DNA of 64,000 bases from Streptomyces phaeolivaceus (GTDB lineage: Bacteria > Actinomycetota > Actinomycetes > Streptomycetales > Streptomycetaceae): assembly GCF_009184865.1 (NCBI RefSeq), contig NZ_CP045096.1, forward strand, positions 9,052,001 to 9,116,000, given 5' to 3'. The notes under the pieces are model-generated. The model was not told the origin of the DNA. It was given only the letters and a program-made list of their open reading frames with translations, and did no database searches. The position numbers and the translations under genes were made by a program. Positions 16,708 to 25,903 of the stretch are shown here, piece after piece; the stretch's first letter is position 1, and the number at the start of each line of letters is the position of its first letter.

Positions 16708-18068
16708 GGCAGGGGGTCTCCTGGGGCCGACGGGGTGGGGGCGGAGGGTACGTCCAGCACGACGTCCACATGCCAGCCATGTCCGGTCCGTCGCGGTCCG
16801 ATGTTGACGGCGCCGCCGTACATGGCGGCGCGCTGGCGGATGCCGACCAGGCCGTGTCCGGCGCCGCCCGAGTCGATGGGCGGTTCCGGCCGCGATCGTA
16901 CGGGCACCCCCGGCGGTGTTCCGGTGTCGGCGACCCCGATCCGCACCTTGCCGGCATCGACCGCCACGGTGACGTCGGCCGTGGAGCCGGGACCCGCGTG
17001 CTTGAGCGTGTTGGTGAGCGCTTCCTGCACGATGCGATAGACCGTGAGCTGCACGCCGCTCCCCAGCGAGTCGAGGTCGCCGACGGTCCGATAGGTCACC
17101 GTCAGACCCGCCGCACGTACCCGAGCCAGCAAGGGATCCAGATCGCCGATCCCCGGCTGTGGGCTGAGCATGCGCACGTCGTCCCGCTCCTCGCGCAGGA
17201 CGCCCAGCACCCGGCGCAGTTCACTCATGGTCTGGCGGCCGGTGTCGCCGAGGATGCGCAGGGCTTCGGCGGACTGCTCGTTCCTGTTGGCGGCGAGGGT
17301 CGCGGCGCCGTCGGACACACTGACCATGACGGAGAGATTGTGGCCGACGATGTCATGCATCTCGCGCGCGACCCGGGAGCGCTCGGCGGCGGCGGTGAGC
17401 TGGACGCGCTGGTCGCGCTCGATCTCCAGGCGCCTGGCACGGTCCTCCAGCGAGGCCAGGTACATCCGGCGGATACGCAGGGTCAGGCCGACGGCCATGG
17501 CGGCCGTCGCCGTCCCCAGCAGGAAGAAGAGGCCGCGCAGCGGATTGCCGATATCCGCCAGGACGCAGACCGCCACGGTCGTCTCGATGACGGTGACCGC
17601 GGCGGCCCAGCCCAGCACCCGCAACGAACCGTGCAGAGCCAGGGAGTACAGGGCGATCAGCGTGCTGACCCCGGCCTGCTGCCACACGCCGAACGACCAC
17701 TGCACGAGGGCCACGAGAGCGATCACGAAGAACGTGACGGCCGGGGCCCGGCGACGCCACCACAGCGGCACGATGAGTGCCGCGGCGAAGAGGTGGACGA
17801 CGCCGGACGGCAGCTGACCGCGGTGGACCGCTTCCCCGAAGGGTCCGTGGCTGGTGTCGGAGAGCAGGTCGGGCAGGCTGATGAGGGCGACGACCAGTAC
17901 GACCGCGGTGTCGAGCAGCCACGGTTGCCTGCGGTCCAGTCGCTGCCGGTCCCGCTGGCCGCGCCACATGCGCCCCAGTACGGGGTGCGCCCAGTCGGCG
18001 TCGAACCCAGGGGGCGGCGAAGCCCCCTGGGCGGTGTCCGCGGCGGCTGCCGCGCGTTCCGCGCTCAT
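16704..18068 (-). CDS. Sensor histidine kinase (HPK7/NarX-like, HisKA_3)
   Basis: A membrane kinase of about 454 residues. Starts at ATG 18068, ATG 18077 or GTG 18086 are all possible and no ribosome site decides. About five to six membrane helices (roughly residues 45-200: LLDTAVVLVVALISLP, VVHLFAAALIVPLWW, AVTFFVIALVALVQW) are followed by a coiled linker. The dimerisation helix carries phospho-His in VAREMHDIVGHNLSVM. The ATPase domain has LTVYRIVQEALTNTLKHAGPG (N box), VADTG (G1) and GHGLVGIRQRAAMYGG (G2). With no extracellular domain it probably senses membrane or envelope stress, as in the DesK/LiaS-like group. It is co-transcribed with the regulator at 16039. Confidence 0.93.
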   Translation of the reverse strand: MSAERAAAAADTAQGASPPPGFDADWAHPVLGRMWRGQRDRQRLDRRQPWLLDTAVVLVVALISLPDLLSDTSHGPFGEAVHRGQLPSGVVHLFAAALIVPLWWRRRAPAVTFFVIALVALVQWSFGVWQQAGVSTLIALYSLALHGSLRVLGWAAAVTVIETTVAVCVLADIGNPLRGLFFLLGTATAAMAVGLTLRIRRMYLASLEDRARRLEIERDQRVQLTAAAERSRVAREMHDIVGHNLSVMVSVSDGAATLAANRNEQSAEALRILGDTGRQTMSELRRVLGVLREERDDVRMLSPQPGIGDLDPLLARVRAAGLTVTYRTVGDLDSLGSGVQLTVYRIVQEALTNTLKHAGPGSTADVTVAVDAGKVRIGVADTGTPPGVPVRSRPEPPIDSGGAGHGLVGIRQRAAMYGGAVNIGPRRTGHGWHVDVVLDVPSAPTPSAPGDPLP

Positions 18069-18093
18069 GGACACCATTGTCCTCACGCCCTGG

Positions 18094-18933
18094 TCAGGCG
18101 TCGGTCTTGACGAGCCGGACGGCGGCCCCGGCGAGTGTCAGCGCCACCCAGCCGGCGAAGACCGCGAGACCCGCGCCGGGCGAGAGGGCGTCCGAGGACT
18201 CGTGCAGGGCGTAGACGGCCGCCCCCGCGTTGCTGGGGAAGTAGGGGCTGAGCGTGTCGTACCAGGAGTCCGGCAGCAGCGAGGCCAGGCCGGGAAGGAT
18301 GAGCAGGACGCCGACCAGGGCCGCGATGGCTCCGGCGGAGGAGCGGATCAGCGCGCCCAGGGCCACGCCGAACACGGCCACCAGACCGAGGTACAGGCCG
18401 GCTCCGGCCAGGCTGCGCAACACCCCGTCGTCGGACAGGGCCAGCGAGATCTTCTCGTCGTCCAGTCCCGGTGCGCCCAACTGGAAGGCGGCCAGCGCGC
18501 CGACGGCGGTGAGGACCAGGGCGATGGGGCCGATCACGGCGGCCTTGGACCACAGGACGGGCAGCCGTCGCGGTACGGCGGTGAGGGTGGAGCGGATCAT
18601 GCCGGTGGTGTACTCGCCCGCGGAAGCCAGCACGCCGAGGACGCCGACGGCCAGGGACGCGAAGGTCACGCCGGTCAGGGCCAGACTGACCGCGTCGCTG
18701 TCGCCGCCGGAGCCTCCCGGGCCGGGCGGTCCGCCGGTCGCGGCGGCGTCGGGACTGTAGGTGTAGGCCGCCACCGCCCCGAAGAGGACCAGCAGGAAGA
18801 CGGCGACACCCAGGGTGATCCAACTGGAGCGCAGCGACCAGAACTTGGCCCACTCCGAACGCAGTACCCGCAGGCCCGTCACCTTGTACTTCGTGGTGTG
18901 GGCGGGGGAGGGGGCGAGGCTGGTGACGGTCAT
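18094..18933 (-). CDS. ABC-2 type transporter permease
   Basis: A 279-residue membrane protein from ATG 18933, overlapping the ATPase stop (TGATG). The N-terminal motif RVLRSEWAKFWSLRSSWITL is typical of actinobacterial ABC-2 permeases. Six membrane helices follow, including ITLGVAVFLLVLFGAVAAYTY, FASLAVGVLGVLASAGEYTTGMIRSTL and ALTLAGAAVRLV. The loop GEYTTGMIRSTLTAVPRR is the conserved coupling region. With the ATPase at 18933 it forms an exporter, probably for a peptide or lipid-like toxic compound. The two-component genes downstream suggest inducible efflux. Confidence 0.92.
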   Translation of the reverse strand: MTVTSLAPSPAHTTKYKVTGLRVLRSEWAKFWSLRSSWITLGVAVFLLVLFGAVAAYTYSPDAAATGGPPGPGGSGGDSDAVSLALTGVTFASLAVGVLGVLASAGEYTTGMIRSTLTAVPRRLPVLWSKAAVIGPIALVLTAVGALAAFQLGAPGLDDEKISLALSDDGVLRSLAGAGLYLGLVAVFGVALGALIRSSAGAIAALVGVLLILPGLASLLPDSWYDTLSPYFPSNAGAAVYALHESSDALSPGAGLAVFAGWVALTLAGAAVRLVKTDA

Positions 18934-19862
18934 CAGGCGGCCTTTCGCTCGGTGTCGGCGGGAGCGCTCTGGTACTCGACGACATCGCGGGTGAGTTCCA
19001 TGAACGCCGTCTCCAACGAGACGGACTGCGGGGTGAGTTCGTACAACGCCACCCCGTGCTGGGCGGCGATCGCCCCGATCTCCCGGGCGTCGCGTCCGGA
19101 GACGAGGAGTTCCTCGGCGGAGGTGGAGCTGATCGTGATGTCGGGGCCGGCCAGCAGCGAACGCAGCCTCATGGCCTCGGAGGTGGCCACCTTCACGCCT
19201 CCACCGCCGGCCTCCCGGGTGAAGTCGTCGACCGTGGTGTCCGCGAGCAGCCGACCGCGTCCGATGATCACCAGATGGTCGGCGATCAGCGCGGTCTCGC
19301 TCATCAGGTGCGAGGAGAGCATCACGGCCCGGCCCTCGTCGGCCAGGGAGCGCAGCAGGTTGCGTACCCACAACACGCCCTCGGGGTCGAGGCCGTTGAC
19401 CGGTTCGTCGAGCATGACGATCGCCGGGTCGCCCAGGAGGGCCGAGGCGATGCCGAGCCGCTGGCCCATGCCGAGTGAGAAGGCACCCACCCGCTCGCCG
19501 GCCACACTGGTCAGCCCGGCCAGCTCGATGACCTCGTCCACCCGGCGGCGCGGAATGCCATGGGTGTACGCGAGCGCCATCAGGTGGTTGAACGCGCTGC
19601 GCCCCGGGTGGACGGACTTGGCCTCCAGCAGGGTGCCGATCTCGTGCAGGGGCGCGGCGTGCCCGGCGTACGACCGGCCGCCGACCGTGACCGAGCCACT
19701 GGTGGGGGAGTCCAGGCCGACGATCATGCGCATCGTGGTGGACTTGCCCGCCCCGTTGGGGCCGAGGAAGCCGGTCACCTCGCCGGGCTTGACGGTGAAG
19801 CTCAGGTGGTCGACGACCGTCTTGTCGCCGTACCGCTTCGTCAGCTCACGCGCTTCGATCAT
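18933..19862 (-). CDS. ABC transporter ATP-binding protein
   Basis: A 309-residue ATPase from ATG 19862. Walker A is FLGPNGAGKSTTMRM (about 34-48), the Q-loop region has IGTLLEAKSVHPGRS, the signature is FSLGMGQRLGIASALL, Walker B is IVMLDEPVNGLDPEG and the switch His is in MLSSHLMSE. The C-terminal 90 residues are the extra domain of the bacitracin/nisin-exporter type (BcrA-like). It pairs with the permease at 18094 and is the first gene of a probable four-gene unit ending in the two-component system. A perfect 20-bp palindrome lies 125 bp upstream. Confidence 0.95.
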   Translation of the reverse strand: MIEARELTKRYGDKTVVDHLSFTVKPGEVTGFLGPNGAGKSTTMRMIVGLDSPTSGSVTVGGRSYAGHAAPLHEIGTLLEAKSVHPGRSAFNHLMALAYTHGIPRRRVDEVIELAGLTSVAGERVGAFSLGMGQRLGIASALLGDPAIVMLDEPVNGLDPEGVLWVRNLLRSLADEGRAVMLSSHLMSETALIADHLVIIGRGRLLADTTVDDFTREAGGGGVKVATSEAMRLRSLLAGPDITISSTSAEELLVSGRDAREIGAIAAQHGVALYELTPQSVSLETAFMELTRDVVEYQSAPADTERKAA

Positions 19863-19986
19863 GGGAGTGGGCCCTTCCTGCCTCGAACATCGAACCCGTC
19901 CGCGGGTTGCGACGTGGTGTCTGCTTTCGAATCTACGAGCCCCGCAGGTCAGGACATTGGGACTGCGGGGGAATCTTCGGTGGCCC

Positions 19987-20006
19987 ACTGGTACCGCGGT
20001 ACCAGT
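19987..20006. promoter_or_regulatory. 20-bp perfect palindrome upstream of the ABC exporter
   Basis: ACTGGTACCGCGGTACCAGT is its own reverse complement. It lies in the untranslated region before ATG 19862. The position and symmetry fit a dimeric regulator site, perhaps for the response regulator at 16039; direct evidence is lacking. Confidence 0.55.
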
Positions 20007-20246
20007 CGGTGGGTCTTGATCAGGACCGACGCGACCGTCGCCGGGGTGGCTTGCGTGTGTACCCAACGCCACTGGCGACGGTCTCGCTCCGGGCGTCGGA
20101 TCACGGTTGTGACGGGTGACGAGGGCATCGACCGTCGATCGGGCCGGGGTGCTCGAACAGGCCGCCTGCCCTTGGGAGGCGGGTGCGGAGTTGGGATGGA
20201 CACCTCTCCTCGGTCGAGGCCTGCCGTCTGCGTCGCGGCATGCGGC

Positions 20247-20278
20247 GGCGGGGCGGGTCTGGCTTGACCCGCCCCGCC
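20247..20278 (-). terminator. Terminator after DUF1269 copy C
   Basis: GGCGGGGCGGGTC (20247-20259) pairs with GACCCGCCCCGCC (20266-20278) around a 6-nt loop, about 50 bp beyond the conserved end of the DUF1269 relic. Confidence 0.65.
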
Positions 20279-20325
20279 CTGCGGGGTCGGGGGGTGTGAC
20301 CCCGCGCTCGCGGCGCCGACCAGGC

Positions 20326-20682
20326 GGCGATCTTCTGCTTCAGCTGCGTGACCCCGTCCTTGAACTTCCGCCCGGCCTCGGCCCTCTTGTGGTCGCGCCG
20401 CTCCTTCGCCTCCTCCCTCCTGATCCGTTCGGCGGCCTCCTTCATGGACTTGAGCTCGGTGCGTACCGTGTCGCAGGGACGGCGTTCGAGGACGGCGTCG
20501 TAGCGCATGGCCAGCAGGTCCAGGGTCTCTGGGGTGTCCTCTCGGACCTCGGCGAGGATCGCGGTGCCGCCGGGCGGCATGTGCCGGGTGACCAGGGCGA
20601 CGGTGCCCGTGGCCTTCTCGGCCCGCCTGTAGTCGTAGCCGCTGCCGACCACCGCGCCGACGCCCCAGCCGAGGTCCAGGTC
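20326..20682 (-). pseudogene. 5'-truncated DUF1269-type gene, copy C
   Basis: About 119 codons match copies A and B from the end of the glycine zipper onward: DLDLGWGVGAVVGSGYDYRR, MPPGGTAILAEVREDTPETLDLLAMRYDAVLERR, a KEAAERIRREEAKERRDHKRAE coiled tail and VTQLKQKIA. The N-terminal 80 or so residues and the promoter/operator are missing. The frame now continues upstream into unrelated DNA (an ATG at 20811) and reads on past the family end through the terminator to 20101. A fused product is possible but would lack the normal fold. Confidence 0.8.
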
Positions 20683-20827
20683 AAAGGCCCCCTCGGCTGC
20701 CGCAGCCCGCAGGCGGGTAAGAGCGAGGGCGCGCCGCCGGTTCTCCTTCCTGGTGCTGGTTCGGCGTACGCCTCGACGGTGACCTGCTCGCCGGGACGGC
20801 TGACGTGCCATGGGAGCCCTGGTGCCC

Positions 20828-20860
20828 GAAGGCGTGACGGCGACTCGTCGTCACGCCTTC
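20828..20860 (-). terminator. Terminator of the small secreted-protein gene at 20869
   Basis: GAAGGCGTGACG (20828-20839) pairs with CGTCACGCCTTC (20849-20860), starting 8 bp after the stop codon. Confidence 0.75.
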
Positions 20861-20868
20861 GGAAGCGT

Positions 20869-21243
20869 CTATCCGCGCAGGGCCCCGCACTCGACCCTGG
20901 CGTAGATCTGGTCGGGGGTGCCGACGATCGCGCTCGACAGGACCTGCCCGCCCTGGTTGCGGCACTTCCGCTCGGTCGCCCCCATGTCGGCCGACGCCTC
21001 GCCGATGGTCGCGCGGACGGGGCCGTTGACGTACCGGACATCCCGGGCCTGCGCCGGTGTGGCGACGGCGACCAGTGCGGCGACGGCGACCAGTGCGGCG
21101 ACGGTCGCCGCGAGCAGTGTGACCGCTGTCGCCCGGCGAGGCGTTCGCTGCTTTGTCCAGGGCCGGTTCTTCGCCGTTTCGGCAGTCGTGCTTCCTCCGT
21201 ACTCAAGGCGGGTGCCAGTACCCTTGGCCACTCTGTGGGACAT
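20869..21243 (-). CDS. Small secreted protein with a cysteine pair
   Basis: Up to 124 residues from ATG 21243, which has only a weak ribosome site; a later start is possible. A basic segment (KQRTPRRATAV) leads into a hydrophobic stretch LLAATVAALVAVAALVAVA and a signal-peptidase site after ATPAQA. The mature part is about 58 residues with two cysteines (ERKCRNQGGQ and RVECGALRG) and the segment GGQVLSSAIVGTPDQIYARVEC. A 16-bp DNA repeat lies within the signal-peptide codons (VAALVAVAALVAVA). The function is unknown. It shares the C...GG..LVSS...C layout with the protein at 40604. Confidence 0.7.
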   Translation of the reverse strand: MSHRVAKGTGTRLEYGGSTTAETAKNRPWTKQRTPRRATAVTLLAATVAALVAVAALVAVATPAQARDVRYVNGPVRATIGEASADMGATERKCRNQGGQVLSSAIVGTPDQIYARVECGALRG

Positions 21244-22362
21244 TCCGTCACAGAGTGGAGGTGGTGGGTCGGTGGATCTTCCGGTCTGCCTGTGAACAGA
21301 GACGCACCTCCGCCGTCCCCTTTGGCTCAACTCGCCATCCCCTGCCGGCCCTCGGCGGCGACAGGGAACCGACGGGGAGTCGCACATGTACCGCGCGAGA
21401 GTGGCGACGAGTCGCGGGCTCGGGTCCCAGTCGCTTCGGTGTCGGGATGAGGAACGGCGCCACTGTTCGACCTGCTGCCGGGAATCGGCCTGACGAGGCC
21501 CACCAGGACGACCGGCGCGAGCTGCTGTGGGGGCGGCACGTCTTGCGGGGACTTCGGCCCGCCGGGGCCATGTGTGCGGCTTCTGTGAATCTTGATGTCT
21601 CACACTTCTCCTGGGGTGCCGTGAGCTGGGAGGTTGTGACGCACACAGGCTGCTGTGCAGCCGCTGGACTCCTCACCCCCCACGAGGCGTTGACCCATGG
21701 CAAGCCCTTCGCGCACGGCAAGCGCGCGATCATTTTCTCGGCGTCGGCCGGCCCGGTATCGGCCGTCGTGTCTCCACCTGGCACCGCGAAAGCACCACGG
21801 TCGGACCCGAGCGACGAATCCGTCATCCGGAGCGTCACCGGTTCCCGGTGGCGGACGCGTCGGGCCTGCCCTGCCGACGGGTACGGCCCGGGGCGGTCGC
21901 GCGGCGGGCGTGCCACCGGGCCCGTATCCGGCGCGGCCCCTGGTCGGCTCAAGAGCCGACCGGCTCCCGGCTCGCGCGAGTCGAGGCACCGAAGCCATGG
22001 CACAGGCAGGACAGGTCACCTGACCAGTCGTCCGTGACGGGCGCCACCGTGCTGGGCGGCACGACGCGATCCACGGGTGCCGGGCCGGGGCGGCGCGCCG
22101 CTGCCCGGGCCTTGGCGGCGAGAGGCCCGGCGGGTCGCCGAGGCGCACCGACCCGGCTGTCCCCGTCCGCCGGCGAGCGACCCGCCCGCGCGACCTTCCT
22201 TGTGCGTCCTGCGCGGCGAATCCCTCGCGCATCGGTTCCTCCGTCCACCCGGTTCCTGTTCGCCGGTTCCTCCGTTCGTTCGGCATCTCCGTTCGTTCGG
22301 CTCCCCCGTTCCCATCGAAACGATGTGCCGTTCACGAGGCACGACCAGCTAGGAGTAAGCCC
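21244..22362. other. 1.1-kb stretch without a convincing gene
   Basis: Several frames are open here, but none has actinomycete codon bias, a ribosome site or a recognisable family. The best leftward frame (about 21.4-21.85 kb, with VNASWGVRSPAAAQQPVC) has weak third-position bias and I do not call it. The right end holds a 13-bp direct repeat, TCCGTTCGTTCGG (22271-22283 and 22288-22300), in the leader of the tctC gene. Confidence 0.5.
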
Positions 22363-23343
22363 ATGGCATCTGCCCGATATCTGGTGACGACGGCTGTGGT
22401 GGCATCTCTTGTGACGGGATGCACCACTACCGACGACGAGGCGTCCGACGGGTCGGACTACCCCTCGGGTTCCATCACCATGACCGCGGGAGCGGACCCG
22501 GGCAGCGGTTTCGACCTCACCATCCGCTCGGTGGTCGAAGCGCTGAAGAAGGAGAAAATCGTCGATGTCCCCCTTCCGGTCGAGAACCGTCCGGGGGCGA
22601 GCGGAGCCGTCTGGCTCGCGCAGATGGTCGAACGCCACAGGAAGGCGGACGACGAGATATCCGTGACGTCGCTGTCGATGATGGCCAACGAGCTCAAGGG
22701 CACGTCGAAGTACGGGTACAAGGACGTCACCATGCTGGCCCGTCTGATGACGGAGTACTACGTCGTCGTGACCGCCGCCGACTCTCCGTACAAGGACGTC
22801 GGCTCCGTGCTGTCGGCTCTGCGGAAGAAGCCGGACTCCGTCACGGTCGGCGCCGCGTCCGACGACCAGGTCCCCTTCGGCCTGCTGGTGTCGGCGGCCG
22901 GTGCCGACCCCAGGAAGGTCAAGTACGTGGAGTACCAGGGTGGCGGGGACCAGACCACCGCCCTGCTGAACGGGGACGTCGACGTCGCCATCGCCGGTGT
23001 CAGTGAGTTCTCCGCCGTCCTGAAGTCCGGCGACCTCAACGGGCTGGCCGTACTGAGCGAGAAGCGGCTGCCCGGACTGGACGTGCCCACCGCCGCCGAG
23101 CAGGGATACAACGTCACGCTGGCCAACTGGCGGGGCATCTACGGTCCTCCGGACATGCCCGCGTACGCGGTGAAGTACTGGCAGGACGCCCTGAAGCGGG
23201 CGGTGCGGAGCGACACATGGAAGCGCATTGCCAAGCGCAACCAGTGGAACACGACCTTCATGACCGGGGACACGCTCTCCGCGTTTCTGGCACAGACCCA
23301 GGCTTCGGTGCGCAAGGGCCTTCAGGAGACGGGACAGCTGTGA
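22363..23343 (+). CDS. tctC: Tripartite tricarboxylate transporter substrate-binding lipoprotein
   Basis: A 326-residue protein from ATG 22363 after TAGGAG. It is a lipoprotein: the signal sequence ends in the lipobox LVTGC (Cys20). The binding fold has the family features GSGFDLTIRSVVEAL near the N-terminus, VENRPGASGAV, GYKDVTMLARLMTEYYVVV, VEYQGGGDQTTALLNGDVDVAIAGVSEF and GLAVLSEKRLPGLDVPTAAEQGY. It captures a carboxylate (citrate, tartrate or an aromatic acid) outside the membrane for the TctB/TctA channel. The stop overlaps tctB by 4 bp. The ligand cannot be told from sequence. Confidence 0.93.
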   Translation: MASARYLVTTAVVASLVTGCTTTDDEASDGSDYPSGSITMTAGADPGSGFDLTIRSVVEALKKEKIVDVPLPVENRPGASGAVWLAQMVERHRKADDEISVTSLSMMANELKGTSKYGYKDVTMLARLMTEYYVVVTAADSPYKDVGSVLSALRKKPDSVTVGAASDDQVPFGLLVSAAGADPRKVKYVEYQGGGDQTTALLNGDVDVAIAGVSEFSAVLKSGDLNGLAVLSEKRLPGLDVPTAAEQGYNVTLANWRGIYGPPDMPAYAVKYWQDALKRAVRSDTWKRIAKRNQWNTTFMTGDTLSAFLAQTQASVRKGLQETGQL

Positions 23344-23927
23344 GCACGCCGCCCGACGAGTCCTGGTCGCGGCCGCACCGTGCGGACGTCACGGCGGGTC
23401 TGGTCGTCGCGGCGGCCGGGGTCGGGCTCTTCCTGGCGGCGCTTCGCATCGAAGCGCCGCCAGGCGGATCGAGAACCGTCGGCCCCTCCGCTTTCCCCGT
23501 CACGGTGAGTCTCCTGCTGGCGCTGTCGGGGCTGGTCCTCGCGGGCCGGGGAGTACTCGGCCGGCGCAGAACACGACGCCTGGCCGGCCAGGAACGGACG
23601 GCCGGCGGCGGCACCGGCGCCGACACCGCGGCCGGCAACATCCGGCAGTCCGGCGACTCCACCGACGAGACGGTGGAATCCGGCCAACCTCCGGTTCCCT
23701 GGCGGCGCCTGGCACTGATGATCGCCCTGTTCGCCGCCTACGTCCTGGCCTTCATCCCGCTCGGCCAGCCGATCGCGACCACGGCCTACCTGCTCGCCAC
23801 CAGCACCCTGATCGAACGGGAACGGTGGCTGCGGAACGGCTGTTTCGCCGTCGTCCTCAGTGTCGCCGTCCACCTCACGTTCACCAGACTGCTCGGGGTC
23901 GAACTCCCCGCCGGACTGCTCGGGTGA
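23340..23927 (+). CDS. tctB: Tripartite tricarboxylate transporter small membrane subunit
   Basis: A 195-residue protein starting at GTG 23340, overlapping the tctC stop (GTGA). Four membrane helices are visible: ADVTAGLVVAAAGVGLFLAAL, AFPVTVSLLLALSGLVLAG, LALMIALFAAYVLAFIPLG with IATTAYLLATS, and CFAVVLSVAVHLTFTRLLGVELP. The last is the typical family ending. The central loop is unusually long and polar (residues about 75-120, QERTAGGGTGADTAAG). It works with TctA as the membrane part of the symporter. Confidence 0.88.
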   Translation: MSTPPDESWSRPHRADVTAGLVVAAAGVGLFLAALRIEAPPGGSRTVGPSAFPVTVSLLLALSGLVLAGRGVLGRRRTRRLAGQERTAGGGTGADTAAGNIRQSGDSTDETVESGQPPVPWRRLALMIALFAAYVLAFIPLGQPIATTAYLLATSTLIERERWLRNGCFAVVLSVAVHLTFTRLLGVELPAGLLG

Positions 23928-23940
23928 CGGGAGGAGAGCC

Positions 23941-25449
23941 ATGGAATCGATCACTCATCTGCTCTCAGGGCTGGTACACGCCCTCACCCCCGGGAACGTG
24001 CTCTTCGCGTTCCTCGGCGTCCTGGTCGGCACCGTCGTCGGCGTTCTCCCCGGGGTCGGCCCCATTACGGCCATCTCCCTGCTCATCCCCCTGTCCTTCG
24101 GACTCGATCCCGCCGCCGGCCTGATCCTGCTCTGCGGGATCTACTACGGCGCGATGTACGGCGGTTCGACCACGTCCATCCTCATCAGGACGCCGGGCGA
24201 GGTGGCCTCCGCGGTGACGGCGCTGGACGGCTACGCGATGGCGAGGAAAGGCCGCGCCGGAGTCGCGCTGGCCACCGCGGCGGTGGGGTCGTACCTCGGC
24301 GGAATCGCGGCCGTCCTCGGTCTGGTCCTCGTCGCGCCGCTGCTCGTGAAAGTATCCGTCGCCTTCGGATCGGCGGAGTACACGGTGCTGATGGCCGGGG
24401 CCCTGGCCATGACGGCCTCGCTGATCACCGGCTCCCGCCTCAAGGCGGTCATCTCCGTCCTGTTCGGGATGTGTGTCGCCCTGGTCGGCACCGACAGTCA
24501 GTCGTCGGTCAGGCGCTGGACCTTCGGCGTGCTCGAACTCTCCGACGGTGTCTCGATCGCGCTGGTCGCCATGGCGCTGTTCGCCGTCCCCGAGGCACTG
24601 CGGCAGCTGTCGGTCGGCCGGACGCGACCGGACGGGCCGGTGGCCATGACCGGTCGTGCCTGGATGACGCGCGAGGACCTGCGGCTTTCCTGGCCCGCCT
24701 ACGTACGCGGCACGCTCGTCGGCTTCTTCTCCGGTCTGCTGCCGGGGGTCGGGCCCACCCTGGGGACGTTCGCGTCGTACTCGCTGGAGAAGCGTGTCGC
24801 GCGCGGCGAGCGCCGACGCCTCTTCGGGCATGGCGCCATCGAAGGTGTCGCGGGGCCCGAGACCGCCAACAACGCAGGCGTCGGTGCCTCTCTGATCCCC
24901 ATGATGACGTTGGCCGTTCCGGCCTCGGCGACCAGTGCGCTGCTGCTCTTCGTCTTCCAGATGTACGGCTTGCAGCCGGGGCCGCAGCTGTTCAACTCGG
25001 ACCCCGATCTCGTGTGGACCATCGTGGCCAGCATGATCGTGGGCAACACGATGCTGCTGTTCCTCAACCTGCCCATGGTCCGGATCTTCGTGAAGCTCCT
25101 GACGGTGCCGCCGCCCTTGCTCTACGGTGCCGTGATCGTCTTCACCGTGCTGGGCGCGTACGCGCTCACCTTCAGCCTGTCCAGCCTGGTGCTGCTGCTC
25201 GGCATCGGACTTCTCGGCTACTGCATGCAGGAGAACGGTTTCCCGCTGACTCCCGCCATCCTGGCCGCGGTGCTGACACCGCTGCTGGAGGACAACCTCC
25301 GGCGTGCCCTGATCATCTCCAACGGCGACTGGGCCGTCTTCGTCGAGCGGCCATTGTCGCTGACGCTGCTCGTGCTGGTCGCCCTCGGCGCCGGCGTCCC
25401 CACCGCGCTCAGTGTCAGGCGCCGGCTGCGTGGGCCTCGCACGACCTGA
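23941..25449 (+). CDS. tctA: Tripartite tricarboxylate transporter large membrane subunit
   Basis: A 502-residue protein from ATG 23941 behind GGGAGGAG. It has about 12 membrane helices and the two family motifs that repeat between halves: GVLPGVGPITAISLLIPLSFGLDP near the N-terminus and GLLPGVGPTLGTFASYSLEK in the middle. YYGAMYGGSTTSILIRTPGE and EGVAGPETANNAGVGASLIPMMTLAVP are also diagnostic. It forms the ion-coupled channel that accepts substrate from TctC. It ends the three-gene operon and is followed by a hairpin terminator. No dedicated regulator lies beside it. Confidence 0.95.
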   Translation: MESITHLLSGLVHALTPGNVLFAFLGVLVGTVVGVLPGVGPITAISLLIPLSFGLDPAAGLILLCGIYYGAMYGGSTTSILIRTPGEVASAVTALDGYAMARKGRAGVALATAAVGSYLGGIAAVLGLVLVAPLLVKVSVAFGSAEYTVLMAGALAMTASLITGSRLKAVISVLFGMCVALVGTDSQSSVRRWTFGVLELSDGVSIALVAMALFAVPEALRQLSVGRTRPDGPVAMTGRAWMTREDLRLSWPAYVRGTLVGFFSGLLPGVGPTLGTFASYSLEKRVARGERRRLFGHGAIEGVAGPETANNAGVGASLIPMMTLAVPASATSALLLFVFQMYGLQPGPQLFNSDPDLVWTIVASMIVGNTMLLFLNLPMVRIFVKLLTVPPPLLYGAVIVFTVLGAYALTFSLSSLVLLLGIGLLGYCMQENGFPLTPAILAAVLTPLLEDNLRRALIISNGDWAVFVERPLSLTLLVLVALGAGVPTALSVRRRLRGPRTT

Positions 25450-25463
25450 GCCCGCTGCCGAGA

Positions 25464-25508
25464 CCGTCCGTGCCCGATCCGACAGCGTCGTCGAACGGGC
25501 ACGGACGG
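25464..25508 (+). terminator. Terminator of the tct operon
   Basis: CCGTCCGTGCCC (25464-25475) pairs perfectly with GGGCACGGACGG (25497-25508), starting 14 bp after the tctA stop. Confidence 0.8.
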
Positions 25509-25681
25509 GAATATCCCGGGGCCAGGTGATATTCCTGGAGGGCGATCGGTGCCCGCGATTCGTCAGCCGCTATTCACGGCCGGGGGCTCGCAGGTTCCGG
25601 GCGGGGGAATAACCGCGACGGTTCCGAGCGTGTGGCCAGGACATCTCGGCAAGGCCATATGTGCGGCGTATTGCGGCCCGA

Positions 25682-25903
25682 TTATCCCTGGGCTGCGATG
25701 TCGTTGATGAACCAGCCCCCGGAGGCGCCACCCCAGCTCTGCTGGCACTTCCGCTGCCCGCCGTCGGCGAGCTTGACCCGCGCCGCGTCGCACTCGGCCT
25801 TCGTGCTGTAGTAGGTGGCGGCCTGAGCGGAACCGGCGGTCGCGAGACCGCCGCCGATGGCCACGGCGACACCTGCGGCGATCAGTGCGAGCTTCCTGCG
25901 CAT
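25682..25903 (-). CDS. Small secreted protein of 73 residues
   Basis: ATG 25903 lies behind a very good AAAAGGAG site. The signal peptide (MRRKLALIAAGVAVAIGGGLATAGSAQA) is cleaved after AQA to give about 45 residues, starting ATYYSTKAECDAARVKLADGG, with two cysteines (KAEC and RKCQQSW) and a Trp/Gly-rich end. The sequence from 25904 to about 26090 upstream is notably AT-rich for this genome, so a strong promoter is likely. The function is unknown; it resembles small secreted proteins frequent in Streptomyces. Confidence 0.85.
   Translation of the reverse strand: MRRKLALIAAGVAVAIGGGLATAGSAQAATYYSTKAECDAARVKLADGGQRKCQQSWGGASGGWFINDIAAQG

Noticed and set aside
21248..22003. A 251-codon leftward frame with VNASWGVRSPAAAQQPVC
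   Set aside because: Weak third-position GC, no ribosome site and no recognised domain. It may be worn-down DNA, so I list the stretch as gene-free.
22268..22300. CRISPR-like short repeats
   Set aside because: Only two copies of a 13-bp unit with a 4-bp gap; no array and no cas genes.
23217..23342. Extension of the tctB frame upstream into tctC
   Set aside because: The GTG at 23340 with the 4-bp overlap fits operon style; the upstream part is tctC in another frame.
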